Assembly (NCBI RefSeq): GCF_014698035.1
Contig: NZ_JACJSF010000002.1
Coordinates: 62,001-126,000, forward strand
Direction: 5' to 3'
DNA: 64,000 nucleotides
From: Desmonostoc muscorum FACHB-395
GTDB taxonomy: Bacteria > Cyanobacteriota > Cyanobacteriia > Cyanobacteriales > Nostocaceae
In this document: positions 16,587 to 25,127 of the stretch, piece by piece
How the letters are laid out: every line of letters starts with the position of its first letter
Numbering within the stretch: position 1 is the first letter of the stretch
Translations under genes and position numbers: made by a program
Notes under the pieces: generated by a model
Told to the model about the DNA's origin: nothing
Seen by the model: the letters and a program-made list of their open reading frames with translations, nothing else
Databases searched by the model: none

Positions 16587-16667
16587 CAAATTTGTACCTT
16601 GTAGCTCTGAGTCCCATTACCTGCCTAAAGTACACACTAATGCTCTAGAAAATCTGAGGTTACTAAG

Positions 16668-16784
16668 ATGATTACATCCTTAATTGCTGGATTCTGTGTT
16701 TTACTTTGTTCAGGGTTTGCTAATAGTTATATTAGTTCATTGCTACTCGAAGAGGTTTCAACTGACATCGGTAAAAACGATTAG
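16668..16784 (+). CDS. Possible 38-aa membrane peptide
   Basis: An ATG at 16668 preceded by GAGGTTACTAAG opens 38 codons. The first half is a hydrophobic segment (MITSLIAGFCVLLCSGFA), followed by a short acidic tail ending in KND. It could be a single-pass small membrane protein. It is too short to assign and has no known family. Confidence 0.35.
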   Translation: MITSLIAGFCVLLCSGFANSYISSLLLEEVSTDIGKND

Positions 16785-16957
16785 TAAATTATACATTGAT
16801 TTAGTTCCCTGTCATACAGATGTGATGCTGCTAATAGGTCAATAATTAAGGATCATGTATCCTACATTATGAATTGTGATATTTTTAGCATTTGCCATCG
16901 CTGGGGATTGTAGAGAGAAAGGATATTAAGAATACTTCCAAGAGAGGGATATTTGCA

Positions 16958-18091
16958 ATGAATCAAATCATAATTAATGACACTACACTACGTGATGGTG
17001 AACAAGCGGCAGGTGTTGCTTTTACCCTAGAAGAAAAAGTTGCGATCGCTAAATTTCTTGATGCCATTGGTATTCCCGAATTAGAAGTCGGTATACCGGC
17101 AATGGGTGACGAAGAAACCCGTGCGATCGCCGCAATTTCTGATTTAGGTTTACAAGCAAAACTCCTCGGCTGGAACCGCGCCGTCATCTCAGATATTAAG
17201 GCTTCTATTGCTTGCGGTATGAACCGGGTGCATATCGCCATTCCCGTCTCTGGTATCCAAATCGCCGCTAAATTCCACGGTCAATGGCGAGTAAGTTTGC
17301 AAAAACTCAAAGACTGTATCAGCTTCGCCGTCGATCAAGGTCTTTGGGTAGCAGTCGGCGGCGAAGATTCTTCCAGGGCTGATGAAAACTTCCTTTTAGA
17401 TGTAGCGCTTTATGCCCAAGAATGGGGTGCATCCCGGTTCCGCTTCTGCGACACCGTAGGAGTTCTCGACCCTTTCACCACCTACACCAAGGTTAAACGG
17501 CTGGTTTCAGCTTTGATGATTCCCCTAGAAATCCACACCCACAATGATTTTGGTCTGGCAACAGCCAACGCCCTTGCGGGTATCAAAGCCGGAGCCTTAT
17601 CTGTGAATACCACAGTCAACGGATTAGGCGAAAGGGCAGGAAACGCAGCTTTAGAAGAAGTTGTCATGGCAATTAAACGCATCTATGGCGTTGATTTAGG
17701 CATCGACACACCCAGTTTGCTGGAACTGTCTCAACTAGTTGCAGCCGCATCAGGAGCTAGCGTACCACCTTGGAAAGCGATCGTTGGCGAAAATACTTTT
17801 GCTCACGAATCTGGCATCCATGCTCACGGAGTACTACAAAACCCCATTACCTACGAACCATTTGCACCAGAAGAAGTGGGTTGGGAACGGCGTTTAGTAT
17901 TAGGCAAACATTCTGGACGGCATTTGGTTTCAAACTTGCTAGAACAGCATGGAATTTTCTTGAACTCCCAAGAAACCCAATCTGTTTTAGATGCAGTGCG
18001 CCATCAATCGGTACAGAAAAAACGCAGCCTGACGACAGAAGAACTTTTGAATTTGGTCAGAGAACAGAGGTACTCTCATGCAACGCGATGA
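16958..18091 (+). CDS. nifV: Homocitrate synthase NifV
   Basis: A 377-residue enzyme that condenses acetyl-CoA and 2-oxoglutarate to homocitrate, the organic ligand of FeMo-cofactor. It has the DRE-TIM signature ([16 protein letters not shown]), [14 protein letters not shown] with the metal-binding His residues, GLGERAGNA, and HESGIHAHG. The ATG at 16958 is chosen because AGAGAGGG lies just upstream and the family starts there; the frame is open 22 codons further up. It overlaps nifZ by 14 bp, so the two are translationally coupled. Confidence 0.96.
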   Translation: MNQIIINDTTLRDGEQAAGVAFTLEEKVAIAKFLDAIGIPELEVGIPAMGDEETRAIAAISDLGLQAKLLGWNRAVISDIKASIACGMNRVHIAIPVSGIQIAAKFHGQWRVSLQKLKDCISFAVDQGLWVAVGGEDSSRADENFLLDVALYAQEWGASRFRFCDTVGVLDPFTTYTKVKRLVSALMIPLEIHTHNDFGLATANALAGIKAGALSVNTTVNGLGERAGNAALEEVVMAIKRIYGVDLGIDTPSLLELSQLVAAASGASVPPWKAIVGENTFAHESGIHAHGVLQNPITYEPFAPEEVGWERRLVLGKHSGRHLVSNLLEQHGIFLNSQETQSVLDAVRHQSVQKKRSLTTEELLNLVREQRYSHATR

Positions 18092-18365
18092 ATTAGAGCT
18101 AAACTTGCCACCCGCTTTTGAAATTGGTGAAAAAGTCAGAGTTCGGAAACTGCTTAAGAACGATGGTACTTTTCCTGGTAAAGAAGTCGGGCAAGTTTTA
18201 GTGAACAAAGGAGATATCGGCTACATAGCCAGTATAGGAACATATTTGCAGACTTCCTATATATATGCTGTGCATTTCTTGGAAACAGGATTCGTCGTCG
18301 GCTGTAAGAAAAAAGAACTAGAATCTGTTGAGGAATCTCATGAAAGTAATGCTACGCATGAATGA
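18078..18365 (+). CDS. nifZ: NifZ family protein
   Basis: A 95-residue NifZ domain protein with [30 protein letters not shown] and [14 protein letters not shown], typical of the family. NifZ helps P-cluster maturation in the MoFe protein in Azotobacter. The start overlaps nifV by 14 bp and the end overlaps nifT by 26 bp, so the three genes form a tight operon. Confidence 0.93.
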   Translation: MQRDELELNLPPAFEIGEKVRVRKLLKNDGTFPGKEVGQVLVNKGDIGYIASIGTYLQTSYIYAVHFLETGFVVGCKKKELESVEESHESNATHE

Positions 18366-18543
18366 TGCCGGTACTTTAGTAGTCTACGTTGCTAAAAAAG
18401 ACCTAGAAGAAGAAGTCGTCAAACAAACCGATGGAAATGATGGCAAGATTCTCACCCTAGCAAATGGTTGGGAATTAGAATTTCGTGATTTGCCAGATAC
18501 AGCAAATTTACCCCAAACAGTAGAAGCTAAACGCCTCGCTTAA
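18340..18543 (+). CDS. nifT: NifT/FixU family protein
   Basis: A 67-residue protein starting [11 protein letters not shown], with VAKKDLEEEVV and LANGWELEF, as in NifT/FixU. Its role in nitrogen fixation is unclear in all organisms studied. The start at 18340 is preceded by GAGGAATCTC and lies inside nifZ. Confidence 0.92.
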   Translation: MKVMLRMNDAGTLVVYVAKKDLEEEVVKQTDGNDGKILTLANGWELEFRDLPDTANLPQTVEAKRLA

Positions 18544-18544
18544 A

Positions 18545-18660
18545 AAATGGGGAGTAAAGAAGGGAATAGGTTATAGGTTACAGGGTACAGATTATTCCCT
18601 ATAACCTGTTACCTGTCACCTCTCCCCTCTCCCCCAATCCCCAATCCCCAACAACTTTTT
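18545..18660. repeat. Heptamer-type inverted repeats after nifT
   Basis: GGTTATAGGTTACAGG is followed by the complementary CCCTATAACCTGTTACC and CTCTCCC and CCCAATC units. It can fold into a long hairpin and may reduce read-through from the nif operon into the next gene. Confidence 0.65.
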
Positions 18661-18667
18661 ATCAATC

Positions 18668-19213
18668 ATGGGTGACAAATATTTGACGTTATCAGAATTA
18701 AACCTTGAGGGACAGTTACTAGGTTTTGTTGGTGGTGAACCAGGAAAATATAAATATATGCAATTGGCAGTTCCATCTGGAAATGTGGAAATTAAACTGC
18801 CTAAAGAGTTGCGCCGATTACTAAGTTCATCTTTAATTCTTGGCCAGCAAATTCGCGTTTGTGGCCATAGTAAGATAGATTCGCGCACAAGTAAAATAAA
18901 AATTAAAGCCTATCGGGTGACACCAATCGATGGGTGTCCAAAGCAAGAGTTACCACCTCAAAGCAAAGCCAAAATTATGGTATGTCAAAAGGGCGGTTGC
19001 CTGAAGCGTGGCGGTAAAGGGTTATTATCGGAATTAGAAAAAACTTTGTGCGATCGCGGTTTGTTAGACAAAGTTACCATTGAACATACCAGTTGCCAAA
19101 AATGCTGTAACAGCGCTCCCAACTGTGTTTTACACCTTGGTAAAAAGAAATACAAGAATATTCACCCTGAAGCGATCGCATCTTTGCTAGAAAGTCACTT
19201 AACTTCAGAGTAA
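18668..19213 (+). CDS. Thioredoxin-like [2Fe-2S] ferredoxin domain protein
   Basis: A 181-residue protein. The C-terminal half has the four-cysteine pattern of thioredoxin-like [2Fe-2S] ferredoxins (CQKGGCLKRGG, later CQKCCNSAPNC). The N-terminal about 90 residues are a beta-rich region (LEGQLLGFVGGEPGKYKYMQ, IRVCGHSKID) that may bind nucleic acid or serve as a scaffold. It follows nifVZT in the same direction, so a role in electron transfer for nitrogen fixation is plausible but inferred. Confidence 0.8.
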   Translation: MGDKYLTLSELNLEGQLLGFVGGEPGKYKYMQLAVPSGNVEIKLPKELRRLLSSSLILGQQIRVCGHSKIDSRTSKIKIKAYRVTPIDGCPKQELPPQSKAKIMVCQKGGCLKRGGKGLLSELEKTLCDRGLLDKVTIEHTSCQKCCNSAPNCVLHLGKKKYKNIHPEAIASLLESHLTSE

Positions 19214-19252
19214 TAAGCTTTTCTAGCTTTTCTTAAAATAATACACAAATTT

Positions 19253-19276
19253 GTAGGGGTAAATTTTTACCCCTAC
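19253..19276. repeat. Palindromic inverted repeat
   Basis: GTAGGGGTAAA pairs perfectly with TTTACCCCTAC across a 2-base centre. It lies 40 bp after the ferredoxin-like gene but lacks a following T-run, so it is more likely a dispersed palindrome than a classic terminator. Confidence 0.55.
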
Positions 19277-19459
19277 TTGTCGTAAGTATCGCATAGCAAT
19301 CTTGTCTAACTGCGATCAGCTAAGTTATAACTGCTGCAACGCTCGTAATATCGACTACAAACAGAACTTATAAAATTTTTTGTAGTCTTGTTCAAGCTGG
19401 ATTACAACCCTCATTATTGTGTATAAATCTCCGCAAATATCTTAAATAGCTAAAAATCA

Positions 19460-20131
19460 ATGTCTTTGTTTAGTAATTTACTCAATCTGCATTCAGGAAC
19501 TAAACCGTGTGAAGATTTTTTTACTGAAATTGTTGCTTATTTTCTGTCCCTGAATAATGATATTTTACTTGGTTGGCTAAAACATCACTCAATCATTAGT
19601 GATGATAATTATTCCAGCGTCAAGATTTCAACCCAACAAGAACACAAAGGACTTGAAAGCCATACAGAAGATAGCAGACTTGATATTGTAGTTGAACTGT
19701 CAACTGGTTTAACTACAGATGTAATATTTATTGAATCAAAAATTGGCGCAAAGGATGGAAATAATGCTTTAAAAAAATATGCTGAGATTTTGAGTAATTT
19801 ACCAAATGTCAGAGATCGAATTTTAATTTATATTACCCGTGATTATGACCCAAAACAAGAAATCAAAACTCCAGCATTTAATTTAGAGCCAAAAATAAGT
19901 TTTTCTCAATTGAGATGGTATCAATTTTATGCCCGTTTACAACAACACAGTGCTGATATCTTAGCGCAAGAAATATTAATTTTTATGAGGAGAAATGGAA
20001 TGTCTACCACTAATCAATTTTCATCGGTTGATTTATTGACAATGGTGAATTTTAACAAAACTCTGAATCTCATGAAATCAACTCTCAATGAAGAAGTACA
20101 GCACGAATTCAAGCTAGCTTTTGGAGGTGTT
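19460..20131 (+). pseudogene. PD-(D/E)XK-nuclease-like gene, 5' part, cut by an IS
   Basis: The first 224 codons of a gene with a PD-(D/E)XK-like core (RLDIVVELSTG, then DVIFIESKIGA, where Asp and Glu-x-Lys stand at catalytic spacing). It is interrupted at a TA dinucleotide by an IS630-type element and now ends five codons inside it. Joining this part to 21320-21810 across a single TA restores one frame of 387 residues. The original function may have been defence or repair. Codon use is AT-rich compared with the nif genes. Confidence 0.85.
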
Positions 20132-20145
20132 AAGCTGTTGTGCAT

Positions 20146-20931
20146 TTAAATTGTGATAACAGCGTCGCCTTTATTTTTGAGTTTTCGTCCCCATTTAATA
20201 ATTAACTCTCCTTCATTTAAAAGTTGATGTAATAAATATTCCAGGTCTTCAATTGATTTAAATAGCCGATTAGCAATATATTCTTTTGTCGAGTGCCAGA
20301 CCAATTCAATTAAGTTATAATCTGGGCTATATCCCGGGAGAAACTCTAAATGAATATTCGGCATTTCTGTTTCAATTTTATTGATATACTCTCGCTTTTT
20401 GTGAAAACTTGCATTATCAAGAATAATAACTATTTTTGCTCCCTTCTCCGCAAAATCTTTAGCTTGATTACCAGCTTCTACCCATTCAAAAACTATTTCT
20501 TCATAAAAGATTTTTAGGACTTTGTAAAAATTGTCTGCATTCCCTTTATCGATAAATTCTACAAATCTTTTCTTATCTGAATACCTTAATCCTCCCATCA
20601 TATTAATTCTTCCTTTTCTTCTGTCTCCTCTCACGTTTTTAGAGTGACCTTTTTTACACCATGATTTTATTCTTATCACCCTTAAACTAAAGCCACTCTC
20701 ATCCCAAAACCATACCTGTAATCGTTCTGGATGCTCTTTCTCTATTCTTAAATACTCTGCTATTTTCTGTTTAAATGCTTTTCTTTTTTCTAGATTCCTC
20801 TTGGACTCTAAGCTATATTTTGCCCAGAGGTAGACGTACTTTTTTTCCCTAATATCCTCCTTACTTGAGAACCACTTAATTGTATGCCTGTGAGTTGCTC
20901 TAAATATGTTGCTAATCTCTGCGCTGTCCAT
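20146..20931 (-). CDS. IS630 transposase, DDE catalytic part (orfB frame)
   Basis: This frame carries the DDE domain: first Asp in VWFWDESGF, second in VIILDNASFH, and the Glu in SPDYNLIELVW, as in IS630 transposases. It has no good start of its own. The first codons overlap orfA, and the natural entry is probably a -1 shift at the seven-A run (20840-20846 on the plus strand), where orfA reads ILGKK and this frame continues KYVYLWAKYS. Its stop lies within the left inverted repeat. Confidence 0.9.
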   Translation of the reverse strand: MDSAEISNIFRATHRHTIKWFSSKEDIREKKYVYLWAKYSLESKRNLEKRKAFKQKIAEYLRIEKEHPERLQVWFWDESGFSLRVIRIKSWCKKGHSKNVRGDRRKGRINMMGGLRYSDKKRFVEFIDKGNADNFYKVLKIFYEEIVFEWVEAGNQAKDFAEKGAKIVIILDNASFHKKREYINKIETEMPNIHLEFLPGYSPDYNLIELVWHSTKEYIANRLFKSIEDLEYLLHQLLNEGELIIKWGRKLKNKGDAVITI

Positions 20932-21257
20932 CTGCCAAACTCGTATCCTAATTCTTCTGGTTCTTTATCTATAGTTTCTAGTAATATTTCTATATACTTA
21001 TCTGTGGCTTTTTTATGGTTTCCCTTCATCCTCTCATCTTTTAGGCTTTCTAGATTCTCTGGGTCTCCATGTACACACCAATATGATACTTTATTTAAAG
21101 AACAACCCAAAAATTCTGCTATATTAGCTTGTGTTTTCCCGTCATTAAGCAACAAGAGAATTAGTATTCTTTCTCTTATTTCTCCATTTTCTTGCAATTT
21201 TAAAGCTTTTTGTAGTTTCTCTATCTGCTGAGAAGTTAAATAATTTTTTGCTGGCAT
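20808..21257 (-). CDS. IS630 transposase, N-terminal HTH part (orfA frame)
   Basis: A 149-residue frame with the N-terminal helix-turn-helix region (GKTQANIAEFLGCSLNKVSYW) that binds the terminal repeats. The last about 12 codons after the A7 run (STSTSGQNIA) are out of frame with the catalytic domain and would be replaced in a fused product of about 350 residues. Confidence 0.9.
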   Translation of the reverse strand: MPAKNYLTSQQIEKLQKALKLQENGEIRERILILLLLNDGKTQANIAEFLGCSLNKVSYWCVHGDPENLESLKDERMKGNHKKATDKYIEILLETIDKEPEELGYEFGRWTAQRLATYLEQLTGIQLSGSQVRRILGKKSTSTSGQNIA

Positions 21258-21319
21258 TATTCCATTTTTTGACTGAATTCAGCTTTTTATTATACCCAAT
21301 TTAAATGCTGAACAGCTTA

Positions 21320-21810
21320 TCAAAGGCGCAGCAAGTATGACTCAATGGAGATGGGACGAGAGATATATTATCTATACACACTTTTCTCCTTCCACATGGG
21401 ACTTATGTTGTGGTCTTGGATACTTCGGTTTAAATCCAAGTAATTTAACTGATTATCCATATTTAGGTATATTTTTGCAGGTTTCTCATAGGTTTGGACA
21501 ACGCCCAAAAATTATTGAATCAATGCAGAAAGTAATTAACGATAAGCCTAATATATGGACTCCTGTTAATTTAACAATTTTGCCAGCATGGTCAGCTATT
21601 TTTTATCAAAAAAGCCTACAAGACTTTTTATCTGAAAAAGACCATTTATCTGCTATTAAATTATTTTTCCAAGAGTCAATAAAGGAATTAAAAACGGTTC
21701 AAGAAGAATATTTCGATTTTCCTTGTAAGGGTGTAAGTATAGAAACAGTTACAGAAGCTGATAAAGAAGAAGACCCAAACACCTCATCATCCTCTATCGC
21801 AGAAGTTTAA
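21320..21810 (+). pseudogene. 3' part of the IS-split PD-(D/E)XK-like gene
   Basis: After the IS, the frame resumes as KGAAS, then MTQWRWDERYIIYTHFSP, in phase with the 5' part. This 163-codon piece has aromatic-rich segments (WDLCCGLGYFGL) and an acidic C-terminal tail. An ATG at 21337 could permit separate translation, but the piece lacks the catalytic motif. Confidence 0.8.
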
Positions 21811-21861
21811 TCAGCTACAGCTATATTAAGATAAAAATAACTCTGCATTCTCGTAGTTGTT

Positions 21862-22440
21862 ATGAGCCTTACCACTGCTAAACGCTTTACTATAGCTGAA
21901 TATCATCGTCTAGCTGAACTCGGCTTCTTTGAGGAGAATGACCGAGTTGAGCTAATTAAGGGTGAAATAATCCAGATGGCAGCAAAAGGTACACCGCACT
22001 CTGTTTGTGAAACACGCCTAGAGCGAGAATTATATAAACTAGTAGGCGATCGCGCAACCCTGCGAGGGCAACAGCCAATTACTTTGTCTAACGACAGTGA
22101 GCCTGAACCCGATAGAGTAATTGCAAAAAATAGAGATGATGACTATCTAGCGAATCATCCCAGCCCATCTGATATTTTACTCTTAATTGAGATTGCCGAT
22201 TCATCCTTAAAATATGACCAAGAGGAAAAGCTACCTATTTATGCAGAAGCAGGTATTTCTGATTATTGGATATTTAATTTAGTAGATAATTATCTGGAGT
22301 GCTACAGTGAACCTTATCAAACTTTGCAAGTTAAATTTGGCTATCGTCGCAAGTTGATTTATCTGCCAAATGAATCAGTTAGTCTGCCCTGTTTTCCTGA
22401 TTTAGTTGTGGATTTATCTCAGGTGTTTCCAGGTGAATAG
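21862..22440 (+). CDS. Uma2 family (DUF820) endonuclease-fold protein
   Basis: A 192-residue member of the Uma2 family, a restriction-endonuclease-like fold greatly expanded in cyanobacteria. It has the N-terminal RFTIAEYHRLAELGFF, the EPEPD segment, and LLIEIADSSLKYDQEEKLPIYAEAG, which contains the acidic active-site residues. The biological role is unknown. Its 3' end overlaps the convergent antitoxin gene by 62 bp. Confidence 0.9.
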   Translation: MSLTTAKRFTIAEYHRLAELGFFEENDRVELIKGEIIQMAAKGTPHSVCETRLERELYKLVGDRATLRGQQPITLSNDSEPEPDRVIAKNRDDDYLANHPSPSDILLLIEIADSSLKYDQEEKLPIYAEAGISDYWIFNLVDNYLECYSEPYQTLQVKFGYRRKLIYLPNESVSLPCFPDLVVDLSQVFPGE

Positions 22441-22657
22441 GTTCTCTAGGAATTCCTGGTAATTCAAAGTCTCCCAAATTCGCAAAACGCTGCTCAATCA
22501 TATTAGCTAAGTTTAAGGGCTGTTCCTGATTTTCTATTAGAGCCATACGAAGAATTTCTCTGACTTCTTCTTCGAGGGAACGACCATGTTTTTCCGCTCG
22601 TTTTTGTAGACGAAACTTGATGTCATCATCAATGTTAGATATAGTAATATTGTTCAT
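22379..22657 (-). CDS. FitA-type ribbon-helix-helix antitoxin, orphan
   Basis: A 92-residue protein with an N-terminal ribbon-helix-helix (NNITISNIDDDIKFRLQKRA, then HGRSLEEEVREIL), as in FitA/VapB antitoxins, and a C-terminal toxin-binding tail (RFANLGDFELPGIPRE). A PIN-domain toxin gene normally follows. Here the 3' end runs into a convergent Uma2 gene and no toxin is present, so it is an orphan, perhaps left by loss of the toxin. Confidence 0.85.
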   Translation of the reverse strand: MNNITISNIDDDIKFRLQKRAEKHGRSLEEEVREILRMALIENQEQPLNLANMIEQRFANLGDFELPGIPREPIHLETPEINPQLNQENRAD

Positions 22658-22679
22658 AAGTAATTCCTCATCTTATTTT

Positions 22680-24062
22680 TCAAATTAATCCTTCCAACGC
22701 GTGTTGTAAATCATTCGTTACATCAGCAACCGCTTGTCTAGCACCTAAACGATTTTCCTTATAAGCTGGGTAATGCTCAGAAATAGATATGGGTTCACCC
22801 ACAGTTATTTTTACCTTTTGCTTACCCAATTGCGGACGCTGCACAGCTTTATCGCCTTTGATTTTAGCAATCATCTGCCATAAAATTAAAGTCGTTTCAG
22901 CAAACCTTTCTACTGTGGGATTTTCACGAATATAATTACCAGAAACTGCCACAAAACTTTCTACTAAACGCATGTGCCACATCCGTGCATTCGCTTCTTC
23001 AGCAACGCGATCGCCTAAAGCTCTTTCTACAGCAGATACTCCTTTTACATCCTTAAATTCTTCTCTAAATATATAATTCCAACCCGCTTGTTCTACTCGC
23101 CGACAACGATCACTCAAACTACCTTTTGACTGCAAATTAAAATACTGTTCTGATATTAACAGTGCTGCATTCAACAATGCTTGTAAACGAACTGCTAATG
23201 CTTCATTTCTATCTGGAATTTGCCCGTTGACAATCTTGGGATCTGGCAGTTTCTGATGATAAAACCGGGTGTAAAATTCTTCCATCAGCAAAAGTAAATG
23301 TTCTGCCAAAGCCAACAACCGGGGATAAAGCGACTCTATAGAAGCGTTTTCTGCTGGATTCACAGGTAAACCACTAGCCGCTTCCAATTCACTTAAAAGA
23401 TTAGCGATCGCATCCCAAGGAGCATCAACATAACTATATTTAATCCCAACTGGTACAATTAGAACCTGTTGGTCGCGTTCAGCTTTGTGCAAATCTTCAG
23501 CACACCAAAAGCCTAATTGGGCAATACCAGGTTCCAGGGGGCTAATATTCTCCGATAAACCATTGGTAGCACCTTCTGGCGCAGCCGCCATCGGAAATTT
23601 ACCGTTGGCAAACAAGTCACGCGCCGAACGTAACCCCGTCCAGTCAGCCTTACCTCGCTGAATCGGAGTCCCACCTAAATGAGAAGCAATCCAGCCGACG
23701 TAGGAACCTGCCCATAGAGGAATGCCGCGATCGTAGATAAAATGAGCGTGAATTGGAAGTTGTAGTGTTGTACCTTGCGATCGCGCTGTCTTTGGTACAA
23801 TTTGAGACAGCAAGTAACCCAAACAAAGTGGATCATCTGTTTTTGGATGGCGAAATGCCAGCATAAAACGGATCTTACCCTCCTGAAACTGGCGATAGAG
23901 ATCCACCAGCACCTCTACGTTGTCTGCTTCAATTTGGGTAATAGGTGTTTGCCAGTTTATCCAACTGGGTAGCAACAGATGGACGAATCGTAGAAATAAA
24001 GGGTTAAACGCCGGAGGGATGAATTCTAAGGGTGCCTGTGCTTGATAAATTACATCTGCCAA
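22680..24062 (-). CDS. Glycerol-3-phosphate/lysophosphatidate-type acyltransferase
   Basis: A 460-residue protein with a PlsC-like acyltransferase core in its N-terminal half: a hydrophobic segment, HFIYDRGIPLWAG, GGTPIQRG and AAPEGATNG, which correspond to substrate-binding motifs of the family. The canonical HX4D motif is not clear by eye. The C-terminal half is helical and unassigned. It probably acts at the membrane in lipid synthesis; the exact acyl acceptor is unknown. Confidence 0.7.
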   Translation of the reverse strand: MADVIYQAQAPLEFIPPAFNPLFLRFVHLLLPSWINWQTPITQIEADNVEVLVDLYRQFQEGKIRFMLAFRHPKTDDPLCLGYLLSQIVPKTARSQGTTLQLPIHAHFIYDRGIPLWAGSYVGWIASHLGGTPIQRGKADWTGLRSARDLFANGKFPMAAAPEGATNGLSENISPLEPGIAQLGFWCAEDLHKAERDQQVLIVPVGIKYSYVDAPWDAIANLLSELEAASGLPVNPAENASIESLYPRLLALAEHLLLLMEEFYTRFYHQKLPDPKIVNGQIPDRNEALAVRLQALLNAALLISEQYFNLQSKGSLSDRCRRVEQAGWNYIFREEFKDVKGVSAVERALGDRVAEEANARMWHMRLVESFVAVSGNYIRENPTVERFAETTLILWQMIAKIKGDKAVQRPQLGKQKVKITVGEPISISEHYPAYKENRLGARQAVADVTNDLQHALEGLI

Positions 24063-24114
24063 AGTAGTTTCTCCTAAAGATTCCCTGATTTTAATCGCCT
24101 GATGGTTATTTCTT

Positions 24115-24235
24115 TTAAGATATCCTAACGGCTGTAATATGCCCTGAGTAATGAAGTCGAGGTAAAACCTGCCTCTTGCACTGTGCTTGGCACATTACTC
24201 AGGTTAGAAAACTAGGATACCTTCTTAGTCTACGC
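24115..24235. repeat. Hairpin repeat element, copy 1
   Basis: GGCTGTAATATGCC, a perfect inverted pair CCTGAGTAATG (24143-24153) / CATTACTCAGG (24193-24203), and an outer pair TATCCTA / TAGGATA end in ACCTTCTTAGT. A related copy lies at 24950-25045 on the other side of the Uma2 gene. Confidence 0.65.
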
Positions 24236-24336
24236 AGATTATTTTAATGAAGCGTACTTACGCAGACTTATAAAGTATTTTCTGCTGCAATGGAAAGTGT
24301 TGGCAGATAGTGGAGGTTTAGCAGCACTTGCAAATC

Positions 24337-24906
24337 TTAATAACAAGAAAGACTCAGACAAAATCCTGGTAATACATCTTCACCCGATAATTGTGTGGGT
24401 AGATTTCGCACTTCAGTATCTTGTTTTTGGCGATAAATTTCTACTTGCTGTTGTTGGGGGTTAATTAACCATGCCAATTGCACCCCTGTATCTATATATT
24501 CTTGCATTTTGGAACGCAACATTTCCAAATCATCCATTGCTGACCTTAATTCAATGACAAAATCGGGTGCAATGGGGGGAAATTTGCGTCTTTCTTCAGG
24601 TGTAAGTGCTTGCCAACGTTCTCCTTGAATCCAAGCGGCATCTGGCGAACGGTCAGCACCATTAGGTAATTTGAATATAGTAGAAGAACTGAAGGTAAAT
24701 CCAAGGCCAGTTTGCCGATTCCAGATTCCCAAATCAATAATTAAATCTGCTTCTCTATTGCCGCTTTCACCTCCAACGGGGGACATAATGATTAATTCTC
24801 CGTTGGTAGTGCGTTCAAATTTCAATTCGCGGTTATTTTGACATAAGTGATAAAATTGTTCGTCACTCAGGTGAACGGTGTCTAGTTTTAATGTCAAAAG
24901 ACTCAT
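24337..24906 (-). CDS. Uma2 family endonuclease-fold protein
   Basis: A 189-residue Uma2 protein with LSDEQFYHLCQNNRELKFER at the N-terminus, SPDAAWIQGERW, and PDFVIELRSAMDDLEMLRSKM holding the acidic active-site residues, then AWLINPQQQQVEIYR. It is flanked on both sides by copies of one small hairpin element, which may have helped its movement or be coincidental. The target and role are unknown. Confidence 0.9.
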   Translation of the reverse strand: MSLLTLKLDTVHLSDEQFYHLCQNNRELKFERTTNGELIIMSPVGGESGNREADLIIDLGIWNRQTGLGFTFSSSTIFKLPNGADRSPDAAWIQGERWQALTPEERRKFPPIAPDFVIELRSAMDDLEMLRSKMQEYIDTGVQLAWLINPQQQQVEIYRQKQDTEVRNLPTQLSGEDVLPGFCLSLSCY

Positions 24907-24949
24907 AACCTAGACCTAGATTAAATAGTTGCAAAGATCATATCATGCC

Positions 24950-25045
24950 ATATCTTAAGGGCTGTAAGATGCCGATGCCTGCGGCGGGCAAAGCCATCGC
25001 ACACCACGCAGGTTCAAACTAGGATGCCTTCTTAGTTCGCTCAGG
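24950..25045. repeat. Hairpin repeat element, copy 2
   Basis: GGCTGTAAGATGCC, a GC-rich centre (GCCTGCGGCGGGC, later GCAGG) and AAACTAGGATGCCTTCTTAGT match the ends of copy 1 while the middle differs. It lies just upstream of proS. Confidence 0.65.
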
Positions 25046-25127
25046 CGGACAAGAATTTGTGTAGTCGCGATTTCTAATCGCTAGGTGGTTTATAAACAAA
25101 TTAGAGATTCTGGAAAGGGATTAAACG

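Larger units (their letters stand above)
20131..21319. mobile_element. IS630-family insertion sequence with TA duplication
   Basis: The element (20133-21317, 1185 bp) is flanked by TA at 20131-20132 and 21318-21319. Terminal inverted repeats begin AGCTGTT, then two mismatches, then GCATTTAAATTG (19 of 21 match). It carries two overlapping leftward transposase frames. TA target duplication and this gene structure are typical of IS630/Tc1-mariner elements. It is inserted in a PD-(D/E)XK-like gene. Confidence 0.95.
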
